Notes under the pieces: generated by a model
Databases searched by the model: none
What the model was told of the DNA's origin: nothing
Seen by the model: only the letters and a program-made list of their open reading frames with translations
Origin: Cylicocyclus nassatus
Taxonomy: Eukaryota; Nematoda; Chromadorea; Rhabditida; Strongylidae
Length of the DNA stretch: 64,000 nucleotides
NCBI GenBank assembly: GCA_958299035.1
Contig: CATQJL010000001.1
Coordinates: forward strand, 17,715,433-17,779,432
Direction of reading: 5' to 3'
Shown here: piece after piece, positions 11,099 through 23,246 of the stretch
Position numbering within the stretch: position 1 is the first letter of the stretch
Layout of the letters: each line of letters starts with the position of its first letter
Made by a program: the position numbers and the translations under genes

Positions 11099-14000
11099 TA
11101 TAAAGTTGCAAATCTCAAACAAAAATATTTTTATTTGACAAAAGCTCCACAATGGAAGAAAACACCGAGTCATCTGAGATGACGTGTCCTACGGAAATCC
11201 GCTAACAAAATAAACGGTCCCTTCCCCCCTCTGGAGCGCTTCAAGGGGCTCAATCATTGTTTGCACTAGAGTTTTTCTTGCAAACAACTCAAGAGTTTGG
11301 TATATCTATGCCACACCTTGTTTCGGTAAACTTGAGAAGCTGGTTATCTATGCCCTGCGGTCGCACATTAACGCTTTTCAGTTTGGCGGTTAGGTAAACA
11401 CTCCTGAAACATGGGAGGTAAATATCCTAGGGCGAGGTTAATGTGGTTGTAGCACTAATGCACATTTTCTAGGAGGGCGATGAAAACTAGATTTACGGAA
11501 TCTAAAACGAGAGTTAAGAACATGTTCGAGAGGCTGTACCAATAGTCTCGCCCACGTCAGGTCTTTTTTGTGAAAATTTTCTTTAGCCATCTTGTCGAGA
11601 ATGAGATACAAAGGGAAGTTGAAAGAGTCAAGTTTTGAAGGAATTTTTCCGCAACACATAGATTTTGGAGGAGCTTTACCCTTCCTTGAAGAAGGAACTA
11701 CCTGGAACATTAGCAAAAAAGTTGCGATAGATCTAGGCTGCCTGTGTTTTTTTTTATTAGTTTCTTACGTAGCGGAACACTTTTGTGTGTACTATATAAA
11801 CAAATAAGTATATAAACAGCTTTACGATTTTTTCCGAAGCTATAAAAACTCTACTGGCATGACCTAAGTAAGGTTGGATGACAGCTCCAAGTAAATGAAC
11901 TATTTGCAGATTGCATGATTTTTCCGGCATAGGAGCTTCGACGCTCCCTTAGCTAATGAATGAACGGAGAAAAAACAGACAAAGAAAGCGAAGCTATGAG
12001 AAAGATTTTCGCTTGAAATTATAGTTTTTAAAAGGCCATCAAACCTTTCAAATATTTCAAATTGTCTTCAGTAACTTCCTTAACCACTGAGCTTCTGATC
12101 CACACGTGAAGATTGACAAAATAAGGCACCCGTTTGCTAAAAACTCTTTAACGAAATAAATGAATTGTTCAGGTCAAATAGCTACCTCTTTGGTTTTTCT
12201 TGAAATGTGCTCTTAATACAGTCGCTAGTTTTGACAGACCAAATTTCCTCTTCTTCATGCAAGTATTTCTTTATGCACATAATTCACAAGAAAGTGCACC
12301 ACAATACAAAAATAAAGAGATACAGACGAGTTAGGTATCGCCTTTTGCGAAAGAGATACTATAGGCATCTCCCTAAAAGTATAAAGCATGAAATACAGTA
12401 TCTATAAGAGCAACTAAAAATGATTCGATCCTGATTCCTATTAAGGAATTCCAGTACCCGATGAGAGTTGTGTATATGTATCTGCAGTAAATCCCTTGGA
12501 TTTCTATAACATTAGAATCCCAAGGCCCCAAGCAGCGAGTTTTTCTCGTATTCCGATCCATCAAGAGCATCTGTATCATACGAACGCAGTGCGTATTCTG
12601 CTTATCGGCAAAATCGCAGAAAAGTGTTGTTTACCTACGCAAACATTATGGGACGTCGAGATGTGCGCATATAGTTTTGAGTCATGACGATATTCCTGAA
12701 GTTTTTTGAGTCATAAAACTCCCTCTAACTTTTAGCAAGAACTTGAAGCAAGAAAGAGGCATGTGCTAATATGATGCCACTGTGTTGATTTATGACACAG
12801 GGGGGGGGGGGTGGAGGAAGCCATGAACGCAAGAATTTTTGGTTCAAGCTATACAATTGTGAAGGTAACATCAACCAAGCCATTTGGTCATAATTGGAAC
12901 TTTCTAAAAATTTTGTAAACATCGATCAGTATGTAAAAAATCTTTCTAAGAGAGCTGGCTGACATGGCTTCCCAATGTGCAAAAAATTTACATTCTCCAA
13001 TCTAAATTGAATAATCTCGATTTTTGAACAACACAGCTTTCGTTTCCGCTACTCCCCTAGTCTAAGAAACTCCTATGGTGCCCTTTCCTTCTGAAAAATT
13101 CCACCGGTAGATACCGTAGTATACTTTCCTTATACTATAGTGATATTGTAATCATCTTGTTACTATTTTATTTTGGAAATCTTCCTGCTGCAAAATCAAA
13201 TCCTAGCTGAATCATAGCCATGCGTACTTCTTTGCATAGTGCACAAATATTTGCGAAAGCTTCGTATAGGAAGTAGGCGGAGCGCGAAGCCGGGTCGTGG
13301 AAGAAACACCTGGAGCAGTTCACTTGCACTACATCGTACCGTACAGTCTAGTTTCTGTTCTGCTAAACATGCTCCCACTGAGGGAAGGGGGGGGCTGCTC
13401 GAAAATATGGGGTAGGGTAACATTATATAAAAATTTGTCCATCAATTCTAAGATTTTGGCAGTTTCAAATTGTAAATCTATTTTGAGGCCCAAACCAATC
13501 AAGATGAGAAGCATTTTTGAAGTTTTTCATCCAGGATTCCAAAAACCACTGCTTGTTCGTACAGTATGTCAAACGGGGTACTGTAGGGATACTGTAGAGA
13601 TACATCATCACATATTAACAAATTTGCGTGCGCTCTTCGTCCTCAGTTTTGTATTTTTCATCCAATTTATAGTTATAAAATATAGCAAATAATTTTGGTT
13701 GTACTATCTAAACCGATAAATAAATTCAAATGCTATTCCTTTAAAAATGCTTCATAAGTTTTTCATAGTTTCCTTTTTCTGTACTCCGCTTTATTTTCCC
13801 CGTTCCTCCCCATCCAGTCCAAATTTTTTTGATCTATTGCAAATTAGTTATTATGGTAGAAACTCTCGTGAGAAATTTTTTGAAACTATCAAAAAAGGTG
13901 TAGCATTTCTCTAGAATTTCGATAATCAACAATTTCGATACTTCAAGTTCCGGTTCGACTACTTTTTTCCTCAAACCAATAGCTTTGATTCTGCCCACTG

Positions 14001-14460
14001 TTTGTTTTTTCGTTTCTTTGTCGATTTATGGCAAATTGTGGTCTACAGATAGCGATTCAATAATTGGGACCTAATCTTCTTGATCCCACATTTACACATT
14101 TTTTTGTGGATCAACAAACAACTTGTAAAATTCTTCAAAGATGAAATTTTGCTTTTCTCTTTTCACTTTCTGAATCAATCATCTCTAGCATGCCTTGATT
14201 TGAAGAGAAAAGCGACATCGTCGTCGTAGATTTTTTTGTTGAAAGAAAAAAGTGATGGAATGCTGTTAGTACCGACTCTAGTCGCAGGTGCGAACCAGTT
14301 TTATGGATGTCTTTATCTCCGAATACAACACTCTTACTACATTTTGAAATATTACCCGCTTTGAGAAAAACTTTACGCAAAATTTCGTTTTTTTTTTGCT
14401 GCGGCATTCAAGGAGTTTTTAACCTTGAATTTACTAGCCCTTACTACACCCTCTCTCTCT
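11099..14460. other. Intergenic stretch without recognised gene
   Basis: Only short overlapping open frames on both strands. It contains a 12-base G run at 12800-12811 and an 8-base G run near 13387. The words TACTGTA/CTGTAG repeat around 13560-13600, a pattern common in nematode non-coding DNA. I see no exon chain, RNA gene or long repeat. Confidence 0.4.
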
Positions 14461-14495
14461 TCACTGTTCAGATTTCTTCCTGAAACTTCTTAGGT

Positions 14496-14698
14496 CACGG
14501 AAGTGGCAAGATAACTCGTCCGAGTAAACATTGCTATGTATTGTGTTTTGACATGGAACCGAGAGAACTCGTATCCTCAGCTTCACATCAGTTCACACTT
14601 CCTGCAGATCCGGTCCTTGCTTTGAGGTTGTGTCGCACACCTGTACCTACATTTTTCACCTATCTTGTATTCCTAGTTTTACCATTGAATTATTTATA
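14496..14698 (+). CDS. Candidate terminal exon of an unrecognised gene
   Basis: After an acceptor-like ACTTCTTAG a frame stays open for about 67 codons, with a protein-like stretch (G-H-G-S-G-K ... CFDMEPRELVSSASHQFTLP), until TAA near 14698. An AATAAA follows near 14735. A possible donor (GAG|GTTGTG) lies near 14625. No preceding exon was found and I recognise no family, so chance is a real alternative. Confidence 0.2.
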
Positions 14699-15075
14699 AT
14701 CTGTAAAATGTCTGATAGATTGACTTATTCAAAAAATAAACCCAGGCATTTTTTCGAAAGTGAAGGTGAAAACATTAACGAGGAAAAAGGAATTAGTACC
14801 TATAAATTACAGTGGATGTTAAAAACATTGTAAACAAGAACAGTAGATAATAACCTTCAAAATTTTTAGAAAAGACACAGGTTTCTGCTCACCTCAATTG
14901 TCCTTTCCATAATTGAATGGTAAAGGAAAGAAAAAGAGAAGAAAATTCATATATTTATTTATCTTACAACTGCTTGATTTTATAATTTATTACAGACTTT
15001 CTACATTTCGGCTAAAATAGCATTTTCAGACTAATCGTCTTAATTCAAATTCATCAATATTCCGCAAAGAAAAAA

Positions 15076-15557
15076 ATATTGGGTGGGTTCAGAAATTTGT
15101 TCGCTAGTTTTGTAAGAAAACTCATCCTTTCGACTCAATAAATTTCTTCAAAATTATATTCAACTGAAGAAGGAAATCATTTTTTTACAGCAGTACTCTT
15201 GTCATGATCTGGAACGAGAAAATTCGGAAGCTGACTGAAGAAATTCTCTTTATTTGCTTCCAACTCTCGATCTATTTCGTTTAAATTTGTGGAAAAGGTG
15301 CTACAGTAACGAGTACGCTTTTCTCTATCATGAAAGAATACTTCCAGAATTTTTTGTGTACCCTATTTGAAAAAAATGCCAATCTTGAGATTGTTCTAAC
15401 TCTCGAATTTTCTCATGCCAATTAATGGCAAAGGTATACTACTGTAAAGAGAATAATTTTCTCTTTAAGATAAATATAAATTTAAAAAAATCCATCGAGT
15501 CGAAACGAGTTTATGGTTTTTTAGAAAATTGGCGAACGATTTTTTTAACCCACCTAA
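15076..15557. mobile_element. Inverted-repeat element of about 480 bp
   Basis: The left end TTGGGTGGGTTCAG and the right end TTAACCCACC, each next to TA, head arms of about 65 bp that match with gaps: TTCGCTAGTTTT against AAAATTGGCGAA, and TTTCGACTC against GAGTCGAAA. The interior is AT-rich with no gene. TA flanks fit a Tc1/mariner-derived MITE. Confidence 0.6.
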
Positions 15558-16334
15558 AGTTTCTTTGTCTCTACCCCTACTATTACTTCTTCAAAAAATG
15601 TTTGAAATAGAATGTCTTGACTACTTTTGCTGAGTCGGCAAATTCTTGATAGATATGCAAAACGCGGATTTTATTAACGCTATCGTTGTGTTTAAACGTA
15701 CGATTTTGCGTGTAAAACCGTGAGAAAAAGCTTCATACATTGCAGTAAATTCTTTTTGTCTCTCCTTTATGACTTTACATTTGTGAATCAAGCCGTTGTG
15801 CATCGCATCGTACAATAATATGGGAGCCCGAACAGAAGCGATTGGTGAGCGAAAGTTTCCAATCTTTTTGTTACACTTCCTTGGCATGCCCCAATTTTGC
15901 CAAGGTCCCGCTATTTCCCTTCCGTCACACTTTTTTGAGATTTTGCAGGAGACCTAGGTTCACATGTCTTGTCGAATGCATCTAAATAATATAAGAAGTT
16001 TTGCTTTTGGTTCAATTATGGATGCTTCAATCATTCTACTTTATCCGACGTTGTAAACACCTTTGAGATATGAGAGTATGAGCCTGGTATTGACAAATAA
16101 TTAATTCATCGTAATAATCGTGGCTTCCTCCCCTCCTTCGTCGCATAATTTTTGTTAGTAATCTATACATGTATGGATTACGTAATTAAGTGAATAATAC
16201 AAGTAGTAGCTCAAGTTTTTGGATCAAGCTTAATGAAATCGGGTAGCTCCACACAAATTTATCTAAACATAGAAACGCTAATTCGAACAAATTTTATGGC
16301 CCTCCTACTGCGGGAGAAATTTTTGAGTCTTTTA

Positions 16335-16466
16335 TTGCCTCCAGATAACTAATAAAAAATGGGCGATCAAAGGGCAGACTTGATTAGCTTGAGGCTAAGT
16401 AATGATACTTTGAAGAAAAAACAGTCATTCACTCGCTCATTTTCGAACTAGTTATTTGGAGGCAAT
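16335..16466. repeat. Short palindromic element
   Basis: ATTGCCTCCAGATAACTAAT at the left is mirrored by ACTAGTTATTTGGAGGCAAT at the right, and AATGGGCGA by TCGCTCATT further inside. The total length is about 130 bp. It is a likely MITE relic. Confidence 0.6.
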
Positions 16467-17668
16467 GGTCATAGCTGATCACCAATAGCTCGTGGAACAT
16501 TTTCCGCATAAAAGTGGATGAAAGGGTGCGCAACAAGTAATCTCGAACGGTTTTGATCGAAAAAGGGTCTCGCTTGCAATCCATAAGGTTTTATGTTGAA
16601 TGGAATCTAGAATAGTTAGCTGTACACTTGTGTTTGCAACATATATGTAGACTCTAAATGCCATTACGAAATGGGTAAATCAACAGAAAATTCTAATTGA
16701 ATGAATACATTGCGAGACTGACAGAGATTATGTTTCTGAAAGCGTTTTTGTCGTTACATAAGATTCATCATAAGTCTTTTTTGTGGATCAGAAAGTTATT
16801 TACCAGAGAAAAAATGCTTATGGGTAAGTTACTTCATTGGCATTCAACGCCTTTTTCGACGGCGGGATAAAAACAACAGGAGATGACTGAAATAAGAAGT
16901 AAAAGCATATGTAGAAGAGATGGTGCATGCCAAGTGCGAAGAATGGACATTTTTATATAGTCAGTATCACCTACAGATTTCCCTCAACCTCTGGTACTTT
17001 CGTCCAAGGACCAGATTCGAGTGTTCCATCGTATGCATTTTTTAGCAAATTTTCTAGAAATTAAAGTACAAATTTTCAACGTAGGTTGCACCAACACGAT
17101 CCGTTTGCGAGGCACGTACATGCATATATACCGTTCCATATAGGAAATTAATAACATTGTAGCCATCTGAGAAAAAATTTATTCCGTGTCTTATGCAATT
17201 AATTTAATGCTTTTTAACCTCAGATAGAACAAGTTCATTATCTACCATTCATACTAATGAAAAATGAGAGTGGTTCTCTCAAAAAATTCGGAAGGATGAA
17301 AGGGATTAAATTTAAATGTCAGAAAATTCAACCGTTGAGTGATTGCTTCAAAAATCAAAGTCGACTGTTGCTTGTCCTCGAACGAGATAAATTGGCACTT
17401 GCGCTCATGGCCCAGTTCCGTATAAATTGCCCACTTTCCGCATCGAGACCTATAGTTTGAATTTTGGCTTCAGATTCTTCACAACGTATATACTTGTTTC
17501 TTGACTTTAAAAGTGTGCAATTAACGGATTTTAAACGGATGTTACGGTGATGTGATGTCTTTTCACCATCAATGATTACAGCTGTATCAAAACTCTCGAT
17601 ATTTACTAATAAGATAATGACAAATCTCCTTGCATTTGATAGTCGGCTACGATGAAAAATTAGCATTA
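16467..17668. other. Intergenic stretch without recognised gene
   Basis: AT-rich, with short open frames on the minus strand only. No splice-linked exons, RNA genes or repeats were seen. Confidence 0.35.
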
Positions 17669-18353
17669 TACAGGGTGTCCCAAAATAATGTGCACACTGT
17701 TTGATTGTTAATAACTCTTTTAATATGAGGTCTTTCGAGAAGCGGTAAGCGCCATTTTGTAGAGCTGGCTTCAACTTAGATTCACAGTATAGAGCGGATC
17801 GTCCATCTTTCTCCATTACTGTAAGATTACGGTAGAAACTTGAAAGAGGGTTTTGGGCCATGAAAGGCCATATTTTGCCTCAGAAAGGAAGCAAAACGGC
17901 CTGGAAACTTTTACACTAGGCCAATTAGAGTTGCTGATTCTAACTGAAAAGTATCCAACTTATTATGATGCTTCATTGAAGAGTTATGCCAGGTAAGCGG
18001 TAGCGGTCATTTTTTCAATGTTCTTAAAAAATGCGGTTACACCATTTAGAAAGCTTCGCAATCTTGTGAATAGTTGAGTATTGAACTCAGCGTCCATAAA
18101 AACCCTATTACACAAGTTTCCACATCTTTTTGAAAATCTTTGAAACGGCAGCTTTTTCCATAGTGACACCCATATGTTCCAAGTTTCTACCGTAACCCTA
18201 CAGTAATGAAGAGCAGTCGGTGATTCGCTCTACACTGTGAATCTAAGCTGAAGCCAGCTCTACAAAATGGCGCTTACCGCTTCTCGAAGGACCTCATATT
18301 AAGAGAGTTATTTACAATCAAACAGTGTGCACATTATTTTGGGACACCCTGTA
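17669..18353. mobile_element. Mariner-type MITE with long terminal inverted repeats
   Basis: The element spans 17671-18351 between TA dinucleotides (17669-17670 and 18352-18353). Both ends read CAGGGTGTCCCAAAATAATG when viewed inward, and the arms stay nearly identical for about 190 bp, including GAAGCGGTAAGCGCCATTTT and TAGAGCTGGCTTCA. The unique centre of about 300 bp has no transposase, so it is non-autonomous. The minus-strand 168-codon frame that starts in it (17355-17861) runs out of the element and is not a gene. Confidence 0.85.
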
Positions 18354-18794
18354 TTATATTTGATTCTTACTTATCAATACGTGTATTATACACTATTCAT
18401 ATCTGATGCTTTATCTACTACTTTGCAAAATCGTAGTTTTTTGCTCACATAAGCAAAAATAGTCCACAAAATTGTGGCTCATACTTTTGAAGATGTATAC
18501 AAACCGCTTTGAGGTTTCAAAGCATCTTCCGAACGCAAACGCTGTTAAATGGGCGTGGAAGGGCGACTAGTAAAGCTTAATCAGCCAATCACCACGCCGC
18601 TCTCTTCAGCTCCATTCAGCATTTCTCACGTCTAGAAAAAACAATTTTTAGAGTTTTGTGCAGCCATAGCAATTTAGGACTCAATTTAATGCACCTCCAC
18701 ACAAATCGAGATCAATGAGATTATTACGCAGTACAGTAGCGAGGACCCTAAGTAAGTAAATGGCCAAGTCCCGCCGTAAAAGGCATAATACAAG

Positions 18795-19038
18795 TCGAGA
18801 AAATTGCTCCAGAAGGTGTATGCTGCTGGGGTCGCCACGCCCACCAGCTTCGGTGGCCTGGAGATGATGAGCACATCAGACTCAATCGCATGTAGAAGTG
18901 TCGATTCATTCGAAAGAACATATTTTCAACATTTTTATAAATTGCAAAGTCCAGCGTTGGCCTTTTCCTTCTAGATAAACTCACTCTTGACGGGCGTGGC
19001 GACCCCAGCAGCACCTAGCTTTTGGAGCGGTTTTCTCG
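18795..19038. mobile_element. Inverted-repeat element with GGGGTCGCCACGCCC arms
   Basis: TGCTGCTGGGGTCGCCACGCC at about 18829-18849 is the exact complement of a segment at about 18994-19014. Outward the match continues (CGAGAAAA-TGCTCCA against TGGAGCGGTTTTCTCG). Arms are about 50 bp and total length about 240 bp. No coding capacity. Confidence 0.65.
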
Positions 19039-19429
19039 CTTCGGAACTCACCTTTTGCAGCGGAATTTTGTCAATTACTTGGTTAAAGTACTCTCTAATG
19101 TGCTGCATCAAAACTTCATCGCTCTCTGAACTGGAGGGACAGTGCATTTAAGTAGACTAAGATGGTAAAAGCTTATATATAAAGACTGCCAATCATTGCC
19201 TACCAGCTTCAGAAAACTAGTTCCTCCTTGATTTTCCAAATTTCTAGAAGTTGGGTCCTCACTGAGACAAAAAAGAACTTGAATTGTACCTAAGTCGTTG
19301 GCGGTCAGCTTTGGTTGCTGAATAATAGCCAATCCGGCCATTGATGTCCGAATGGCAGTGCCAAGCTCGCTGTTGTACGCGAGGTCGACTCATCCGGTCG
19401 TTAATGTGCCGTGGACGGTAGAGCCTATA

Positions 19430-20640
19430 GCACCTCGAGCCGACAAATGATTGTCCTCTCTCGCGGTCAAGCACTTTGGTTCTAAAGCATTTCATTCCAA
19501 CATTCATTATTCTTGAGACTCTTGGTATTTTCTGCGCGAAAAATACAGTCAAATTTTACCCCTATGTGCAACTGCACACAACATGCGCATTGCGCGTAAA
19601 AATCCTGGTTTCCAACAGATGATTGTCCTTTTGCGGTTAAGCATGGATCCACAGCATTTTATTCCAATGTTTTTTTATTATATTGTAAATTTTTAGCATT
19701 TTTGCCTTAAAAATACGGCAAATTTGCAGCCTTATGTGAAGTTGCACACATTATGCACATAGCGCGTAAATTTCGGGGTGCTTACAAATACATAGTAGTG
19801 CCCTAGCTGTCAAGGACTATGCTTTACAGTATCTCAATTGTGCTTTTTCTCTGTTTTACTCGATCCCGGCATTGGCTTCTCTCTATGAAAGTCGAGTTAA
19901 TGAGCGTTTTGTGCAATTGCACACAACAGCACTTGCGCGTAAGATTCTCGGTGCCAACGAATAATTGTCCTTAACCACTTTGGCACTACGGCATTTCATT
20001 TCACTTTTTTGTTTGTGACGATGCTTCGAAATTTTTGGAATTATTGGTGGACGAATTAGCATGTGCTAAAGTCAATCCGTGCAATTACATATATTGTTGT
20101 GCGCGTAAAATTATGGGTGCGCATGATCGTTCTCTCGCAGTGAACCGCTTTGGTTCTACAGAACTTTATCTGAGCCTTTTTTTGTCGTGATGATTATTTA
20201 GAATTTAGAATTTTTTACTAGATAGCATACATCAGAGTCAATTTTTGACCGTATGTGCAATTACACACTATATGCGCTTGCGCGTAAAATTGGTAATCTT
20301 GCATAAAGTTCCTATTTGACTACCAGTGTTTGAGCACATGGTTTTTGATAAACGAAAATAGTCCATTCAGTTCGTCAAACAAAGCTGTAATCACACACAG
20401 AATGCATATTGCGCGTAAAATTCTGAATTTCATAGAACAGATTGCGTAAATTCCTTACCAAAACTTTACCTACCGTTCTTTGACTCCTGAAAAAATCAAA
20501 AGAATGAAAAAGACAATGAAGAAGCATTGGATGCGCTTCCGTGGCTGGACACGGATCTTTACGCGCAAAGTGCTTCTTGTGTGCAACTGCACATATTAAT
20601 GCAGTCGGCTCAAATGTCAATGCTTCTACCGTATGATTGA
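19430..20640. repeat. Diverged satellite array, about 170-bp unit
   Basis: About six or seven degenerate units follow each other. Each carries a palindromic core GTGCAATTGCAC(ACA) followed by GCGCNTTGCGCGTAAAATT; cores occur near 19565, 19735, 19910, 20078, 20256 and 20385, with one inverted near 20570. Between cores lies ATGATTGTCCT-TCGCGGTCAAGCACTTTGGTTCTA-AGCATTT. Spacing is about 140-180 bp. Open frames in the array are by-products. Confidence 0.7.
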
Positions 20641-23071
20641 ATGTTTAGTGGGAAAACATCCTACTATCTAGTACTAGTAGATTCATAAGTTTTCTGAAAG
20701 TATTTTCGTAATTTTTCGATCACATCTGGGCTTCTACACACAACACAACAAGCCCAATTGCGCCGAATTTACGATTACTGGACACAAAGTAGATTCTGCT
20801 TGTTTTTATTAATTTTTTTATGTTCCACATGTTATAGCATTTATAGGATTGTCATGGAATATGGTAGTTTGATCCTGACCTATGATCCTATCAAAAGCGT
20901 AGAATGCATTGAAATCCTTCGCATTTCTAGCGACCACAAGTCAAACAATGTTTACATAGCTATGTTGAACACTGATTGGAGCAAAAGTCAAATATCCGTT
21001 TATGGGAACAAGCGGTAAAAAGTGCCACCATAGAATTTACGGTATTACTGTACGTCGTGTTCAGCGTAATCTTGCAGTTCTCCAAGGAACAAGAAAAAGT
21101 TAGACCTATCTTTCAACCCAAAACCCCGGAACATTGGTGACTATGAAAGAATCCCTCCCCCCCATTTCTTAGATCAAAAATTCACCAAAGGCGGCAAAGC
21201 AATTGGTGTGCAGTTATTTACTTTTACTATCATTAGTTGTAGTACATTCCCCTACTAGTAAAGTAGACGAAGCGCACTCTGCTCATTTAGTGAATGCGCG
21301 GAGATTGTGTGACAGGTGAACAATGGAACTTGTGCAAATAATGAGGCGTGGCTTGCCTTTCTTTGGGGTTACTTTCGGTCGTTTGTTTATTTCGAGCAGC
21401 TCTATCTAACCTTTGATGACTTCCTGTACATCCCGTTTGGATTATACGTTCAACTTCTTTGACATTGATCTGATATTTTTGGTAGATAAAACCATGGTTT
21501 TAAATCTAAGGCCGTCTGTCTTTTTGTGCATTGTGTATGTCTACCTTATCAAATTCATAGAAAATTGTAGACAAGCTCATGAGCCAGATTTTTGCGCAAA
21601 CGTCCCACCGGAATGTAGGTCCATTATGCGCAAGGAGGAGCTGAATTGAAAGGGTCCACACAGCATTTACCCCACAAAATAAGTCGGCTTCTAGAATTTG
21701 CGAAGTCTTGAGTTTTTTGAAAAGCAAGTCTGCAAGCTGTGCACTTTAGCGCAAAAAGTGATTGAAAAGCATTTTTTTGTGAGAACGGCGCCAAAATGTT
21801 TGTTCTTTTGCGGTCTTACACCCAAAATTACGGATGAACGAAAGCTTTGTAAATGAATAGATGTTTGCAATTCATTTGTAATCTTCAGCGTTGCGCGAGA
21901 GTTTCAAAGCCATCATTTCGAGTACGAGAAAGACATACGAATATTCGATCAGTGCGCACGTGTTCAATAACCAAGTGATCAAAAATTTGCTATTAGAAAC
22001 TTTTTTTCTCTGAAAATATGCTCAAAAAGAAAGACTTTCTATTTTTTTTTCAAACTCTTCTAACTTCCTCGTTTTCAAAAACACATCAGTAGTACATATA
22101 TGTTTATCTGGATGTCTTGCTTATTGCTTTGTTTTGAGGAAAGGTGGAAAGAAGGAAGGAGTTTCCGTTAGATCTATATAGGTATATACCACCAAAACGT
22201 ATTCACCGAATAGTTGAAATATCGCCGAGAAAGAACTTATACCCAGCAAATTCTTTTATACAACTCACTTCGGATTCTATTTCCGAAAACTACAGGGAAG
22301 AATTTTGCACCGAAAGATTTATTCTGTTTATTGTGATTATTAATTATCTAATTTTTTCGACAGGGCGGTATTGTGTAGAAAGGAAAAGTGAATTTATTGC
22401 TCGGAAAAGAAGATAAATTATGGTAATGCCTATCAAATTCTTCCTGTCCTAGCAATAAACTTCTCATCGTCTTTTATCACTGTCTCACAGTCGCAGGCAC
22501 ATTTTAAGGATCCTAACGAAAGTTACTCAAAATTTCAATAAATTTCAAAAAATATAGCCTTGAACTGTGAAAGTCACATGCTGAACATAAATGGACATGA
22601 TGTTTGGATTGCTATATGGGTCCCCTACGCCAATCCTATGATTGGCTAGCCACGCCCATTTTTGTGTGTGCCATCCCTGAGAATTTATTTTTAAGTTGCG
22701 ACCGCTCTAATATATTTTTGCTCAATTAAAAACTGAACTGCCACAAACTGGAGCTGCTCTAGCTTTCTTTAATAAATAGTTGATTTTGAATTTATAGAAA
22801 AAAAGCACTTTTTCCCAAATAACAACCCATTTGCATTCCCTTGCCATAAAACATCTGGCCTTACATAACATTCCAACCAAACACAATCAAGCTTGGAGGA
22901 GAACTAGTGCCATGACGTAAGGAGTGAGTGAAATTCCTCAGCATGGTCAGAAAAAAATCTCGAACCGGTCCTCTATGTCGCAGCTGCCAAAGAAGTCATG
23001 CTCAGAAATTGCGCATTTTATGCAGATAAGCTGATTAGACGCATGACCAAGCTTGTGCGCTTTTAATAGCA
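20641..23071. other. Intergenic stretch without recognised gene
   Basis: Open frames at 20758-21018 and 22144-22416 are AT-driven, lack plausible splice context and resemble nothing known. No repeats of note. Confidence 0.35.
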
Positions 23072-23246
23072 ATGCTTCCGGCTACCAAGCTCCAACCAAC
23101 CACTCTTGCGCTTGTTGTGCCTCATGCTGTAAAGGAATTAATGCAGGTAAAAAAGGAATTCATCTTTCTGCGCATATTCTACAGATTGTCTGAATGAAAA
23201 ATGATGATCTTTCCGGTCCAGAAGGTTTACTATAAGAAACCGTAAG
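23072..23246 (+). CDS. Candidate very small two-exon gene, function unknown
   Basis: The frame runs from ATG at 23072 to a donor CAG|GTAAAA (exon 23072-23146), then a 75-bp intron with acceptor GGTCCAG, then AAG GTT TAC TAT AAG AAA CCG TAA (23222-23246). It encodes 32 residues: a mid-hydrophobic stretch TTLALVVPHAVKELMQ and a basic tail KVYYKKP. An acceptor-like TTTTAATAG lies just before the ATG and fits spliced-leader addition, and AATAAA stands at 23368-23373, giving a 3' UTR of normal length. The frame is also open upstream of the ATG to about 23039, so the start could be earlier. I do not recognise the protein; chance cannot be excluded. Confidence 0.3.

Noticed and set aside
15621..15887. 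88-codon minus-strand frame (MPRKCNKKIGNFRSPIASVR)
   Set aside because: It reads somewhat like protein but has no splice context, neighbours or known family; kept out as probably chance or a relic.
17355..17861. 168-codon minus-strand frame, the longest in the window
   Set aside because: It starts in the left arm of the mariner-type MITE and runs into unrelated flanking DNA; the content is not transposase-like.
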